This document shows, piece by piece, positions 61,624 through 64,000 of a DNA stretch of 64,000 nt. How positions within the stretch are numbered: the stretch's first letter is position 1; every line of letters begins with the position of its first letter. Location of the stretch: the NCBI RefSeq assembly GCF_963675305.1, contig NZ_OY776147.1, positions 620,001-684,000 of the forward strand, read 5' to 3'. A program made the position numbers and the translations under genes. The stretch is from an uncultured Hyphomonas sp. Its GTDB lineage: Bacteria; Pseudomonadota; Alphaproteobacteria; Caulobacterales; Hyphomonadaceae. Below the pieces are notes generated by a model. It did no database searches and had not been told where the DNA came from. It worked only from the letters and a program-made list of their open reading frames with translations.

Positions 61624-62630
61624 TGTTTACCTGTCGGTGCGAATTCTTCTACCTTTTCGCACGTATGGAAATCGCCCATATCACAAGCCTGCCGAGCATA
61701 GGATTGTGCTTCATCCGGGGTTGTAGCCAGTTCTGGATGCTGATGGAGAAGTCTTCCTATATCACCACAAGCGTAGGCATATTCAGCGTCACAGGCCTTT
61801 TTTAGCAGCAGGAGAGCCTGGCTTGCGTCCTGCTGTCTTCCTCTTCCATACATCAAGTTCTGGCCCAGCTTCCAACAAACCGCCATATGGCCACGGTCAC
61901 AGGCGCTTGAGAAAATAGCGAAACCCTTTTCTGGATCGATCTCGACGCCGTCTCCGTCCGAGTATGCACCTTCCACTCGGTCACACGAGATGACGTCACC
62001 TTGCACCACGCATTGTTGTTCCAGCCGTTTTACGCGCCGTTCGGCAAGTGGGCGTATTACTCCGGGCACAAATGTTCTCTTTGCGCCAAACGAGCAAGCA
62101 TCGAGATCGCAAGCCTTCAGCAGCAGTTCATTCGCGATAGTTTCGTCCTTTTCAACGCCCAGCCCCCGCTCATAAGCCACCGAGAGGTTCCAGCATCCCA
62201 GCCCGATCTCCTTGTCGCACATTGCCTCATAAGTGCGATTTGCCCGATCATAAATGGCTGGATCTGCGTCGGTAAGGTCGGACAGATGCACGACGACGTT
62301 ATTGCACCCCTCCATCACGCCAAGAGTGCAGGCGCGTTCAAAAGCAACAAGCTTCTTGTCCGTTCTGTTTTCAATATCGAGGAAGCGATCATAAGCAATG
62401 CCTGCGGCGAAGCAGGCACGACCATTATCCATTGCGCACGCCGCCTCCAGATAGCGTAGACCTTCATCTGGATCGAATTTACCGCCACGGCCATCGATGA
62501 GGTTCTGGCCTTTGGTCATGCATTTCTCGGCAACCTTACATCTTATTGGCTTGTCGGCGAGGGCAAGCGACGAGCACCAGAAGGCCAGTCCCAGTAGCGC
62601 TAAAGCCTTGGCCATGTGAACAAGTTGCAT
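61620..62630 (-). CDS. Sel1-repeat protein
   Basis: Protein of about 336 residues with a signal peptide (LALLGLAFWCSSLALAD) and a row of cysteine-bearing tetratricopeptide-like Sel1 repeats (e.g. GLRYLEAACAMDNGRACFAAGIAYD, GFAIFSSACDRGHMAVCWKLGQNLMYGRG, ALLLLKKACDAEYAYACGDIG). This is the HcpA-like secreted type that binds proteins or peptidoglycan. The frame opens at 62735; I start at 62630, with 62615 as an alternative. The composition is A+T-rich relative to flanks, and it is coupled to a RusA-like gene. Confidence 0.75.
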   Translation of the reverse strand: MQLVHMAKALALLGLAFWCSSLALADKPIRCKVAEKCMTKGQNLIDGRGGKFDPDEGLRYLEAACAMDNGRACFAAGIAYDRFLDIENRTDKKLVAFERACTLGVMEGCNNVVVHLSDLTDADPAIYDRANRTYEAMCDKEIGLGCWNLSVAYERGLGVEKDETIANELLLKACDLDACSFGAKRTFVPGVIRPLAERRVKRLEQQCVVQGDVISCDRVEGAYSDGDGVEIDPEKGFAIFSSACDRGHMAVCWKLGQNLMYGRGRQQDASQALLLLKKACDAEYAYACGDIGRLLHQHPELATTPDEAQSYARQACDMGDFHTCEKVEEFAPTGKQ

Positions 62631-62873
62631 CGGCGAAATTATCCTATTCCCGGTTGGAATTTTGACTCTGTCTTTCTTTGCCTGTTTTGAGCAGTTGCAT
62701 CCACTTAAATTTCTCCGGTTGCCACGAGTGCACAAGGTTTGCTTCTGGTGGCTTTGCGCGCTCCGTCACACGTGATGCACCCGGAGTAGGTAAGCAAACC
62801 GTTTGGCTCTTGCGTTTCCTTGCGGACTGCGTTCCGACGCATGCCGAGGCGGTGAGTTAGCCCGGGCCTTTGC

Positions 62874-63191
62874 TCAATGCAGCCTCAGGTCGCGTTTGCG
62901 CTCGCGTTCCTCGATGGCTTCCTTGGACGCTTTCAGGCCGAGGCCGGTCGCGTCGCGTAGCAGCTTGATGGCGCGGATCTTCTTGCGGGCGTCCAGCTCG
63001 GCATCGATCTCCAGCCATTTGGACATGGTCACGCGTTTCAGTGCCGCGTCGACCTCCGCCGGGCTCAGCGGGGTGGGGGAAAGGCTGTTCTGCCTGTTCT
63101 TCCCTCCGGCGGTCGCCCGGCCGAACAGGAACACCACGAACAGGGTGAACAGGACTTCCGGCTGCAGGATCTTGTCGAGATAGGCTTCCAT
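62874..63191 (-). CDS. Small membrane protein with L7/L12-like C-terminal domain
   Basis: A 105-residue protein. The N-terminus has one transmembrane helix (about residues 10-25, VLFTLFVVFLFGRATAG). The C-terminal 35 residues, LDARKKIRAIKLLRDATGLGLKASKEAIEER, closely match the ClpS-like C-terminal fold of ribosomal protein L7/L12 (KIxxIKxxRxxTGLGLKxAKxxVE). Proteins of this type exist in bacteria without an agreed role. Confidence 0.7.
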   Translation of the reverse strand: MEAYLDKILQPEVLFTLFVVFLFGRATAGGKNRQNSLSPTPLSPAEVDAALKRVTMSKWLEIDAELDARKKIRAIKLLRDATGLGLKASKEAIEERERKRDLRLH

Positions 63192-63353
63192 GCCGGCCTC
63201 CCAATGGTCGCGGGCGATACCTCCCCATAACTGAAGCTGCCAGCAAGCGCGAGGGGCGATCCGGAGCGAATCCTTTGCTGCGGCGGCGGGAACAGTTGAT
63301 CGCGGCCCGGCTTGGGGCTAGTCCGCTGCCAGCAGATCAAGGAGCTGAGCCCC

Positions 63354-64000
63354 ATGGCCAATACCCGCACCGAAACCGACACGATGGGACCGATTGAGGT
63401 CTCTGATGATGCCTACTGGGGCGCCCAGGCCCAACGCAGCCTCGGAAACTTCAAGATCGGCTGGGAAAAACAGCCCGAGCCGGTGATCCGCGCCCTCGGC
63501 ATCGTCAAGAAGGCGGCGGCCCTGTCCAATATGGAACTCGGCAAGCTCGACCCGGAGCTCGGCAAGGTGATCGTTGAGGTCGCTGGCGAAGTCATCGACG
63601 GCAAGCTGAACCAGCACTTCCCGCTGGTCGTGTGGCAGACGGGCTCCGGCACGCAGTCCAACATGAACACCAACGAAGTGATCTCGAACCGTGCGATCGA
63701 GATCATGGGCGGCGAGAAGGGCTCCAAGAAGCCGGTTCACCCGAACGACCATGTGAACATGTCCCAGTCGTCGAATGACTGTTTCCCGACGGCCATGCAC
63801 ATTGCTGCGGCTGAAGAGACGGTGCACCGCCTCGTCCCGGCGCTGAAGCACCTCCACGCCGCGCTGGATGCCAAGGCCAAGGCCTGGACCGACATTATCA
63901 AGATCGGCCGCACGCACACGCAGGATGCCACCCCGGTGACGCTCGGCCAGGAATTCTCCGGCTATGCCAAACAGGTCGAGAACGGCATCAAGCGGATCGA
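63354..64000 (+). CDS. fumC: Class II fumarate hydratase (3' end outside window)
   Basis: TCA-cycle fumarase. The first 215 residues are visible: TRTETDTMGPIEVSDDAYWGAQAQRSLGNFKIG, GSGTQSNMNTNEVISNRAIEI, HPNDHVNMSQSSNDCFPTAMHIAA and IGRTHTQDATPVTLGQEFSGYA, all diagnostic of class II fumarases. GGAG lies about 11 bases before the ATG at 63354. The gene runs off the right edge, so the second half, with the C-terminal catalytic loop, is not seen. Confidence 0.95.
   Translation, partial: MANTRTETDTMGPIEVSDDAYWGAQAQRSLGNFKIGWEKQPEPVIRALGIVKKAAALSNMELGKLDPELGKVIVEVAGEVIDGKLNQHFPLVVWQTGSGTQSNMNTNEVISNRAIEIMGGEKGSKKPVHPNDHVNMSQSSNDCFPTAMHIAAAEETVHRLVPALKHLHAALDAKAKAWTDIIKIGRTHTQDATPVTLGQEFSGYAKQVENGIKRI

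Overview
The window is G+C-rich, densely coded chromosome from an alphaproteobacterium, most likely Hyphomonadaceae (Hyphomonas-like, in the wider Caulobacterales). Four things point there: the cell-cycle regulator CtrA (17.1 kb), its small antagonist SciP (12.2 kb), the alpha-type ClpXP adaptor SspB (37.8 kb), and a circularly permuted two-piece tmRNA (47.0-47.3 kb, minus strand). Two large TonB-dependent receptors fit an oligotrophic aquatic lifestyle. I see no prophage, complete insertion sequence, CRISPR array or tRNA gene.

Layout. 0-5 kb: tail of a DUF1254/DUF1214 protein, a GIY-YIG domain protein, a divergent YeiH exporter/LysR pair with a palindromic operator between them, and metY. 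5-12 kb: housekeeping genes (zinc peptidase, yjbQ, lgt-midA, ubiK-like, ybjN-proC-tetR-phosphotransferase). 12-17.8 kb: a motility and cell-cycle block, sciP then fliF-fliG-fliH-like-fliN, then flhF-like/flhG, then ctrA. CtrA-type TTAA half-sites lie ahead of the flagellar units, and GANTC methylation sites lie ahead of ctrA. 17.9-25.5 kb: recR, a sugar dehydrogenase lipoprotein and two TonB receptors, each receptor with its own terminator. 25.7-27.4 kb: queC-queE-queD for preQ0/queuosine. 27.4-30.8 kb: small genes, a repeat-rich gap and an A+T-rich membrane protein placed directly after gyrB. 30.8-46 kb: gyrB, a DEAD-box helicase, a P450, paired thioesterases, sspB, a PLP-dependent lyase, a cardiolipin synthase and several redox or detoxification genes, including a GST and a duplicated remnant of its C-terminus. 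47-50.8 kb: tmRNA, an M28 peptidase, the HPr/EIIA pair of a regulatory PTS, and dapB. 51-64 kb: adhC and fghA (glutathione-dependent formaldehyde oxidation, in two separate places), hemN, a RusA-like resolvase beside a Sel1 protein, and the start of fumC.

The most unusual content is the flagellar block. FliF is only 220 residues: both membrane helices, a short RBM3-like piece and the FliG-binding tail, with no room for the rest of the MS ring. FlhF has the SRP-GTPase outline but a degenerate nucleotide site, while FlhG next to it is intact. Other points of note are a QueD lacking the usual catalytic cysteine, an exported lipoprotein RidA, a tmRNA tag with a changed C-terminal half, three tandem 11-bp repeats ahead of adhC, and a small membrane protein carrying an L7/L12-like C-terminal domain.
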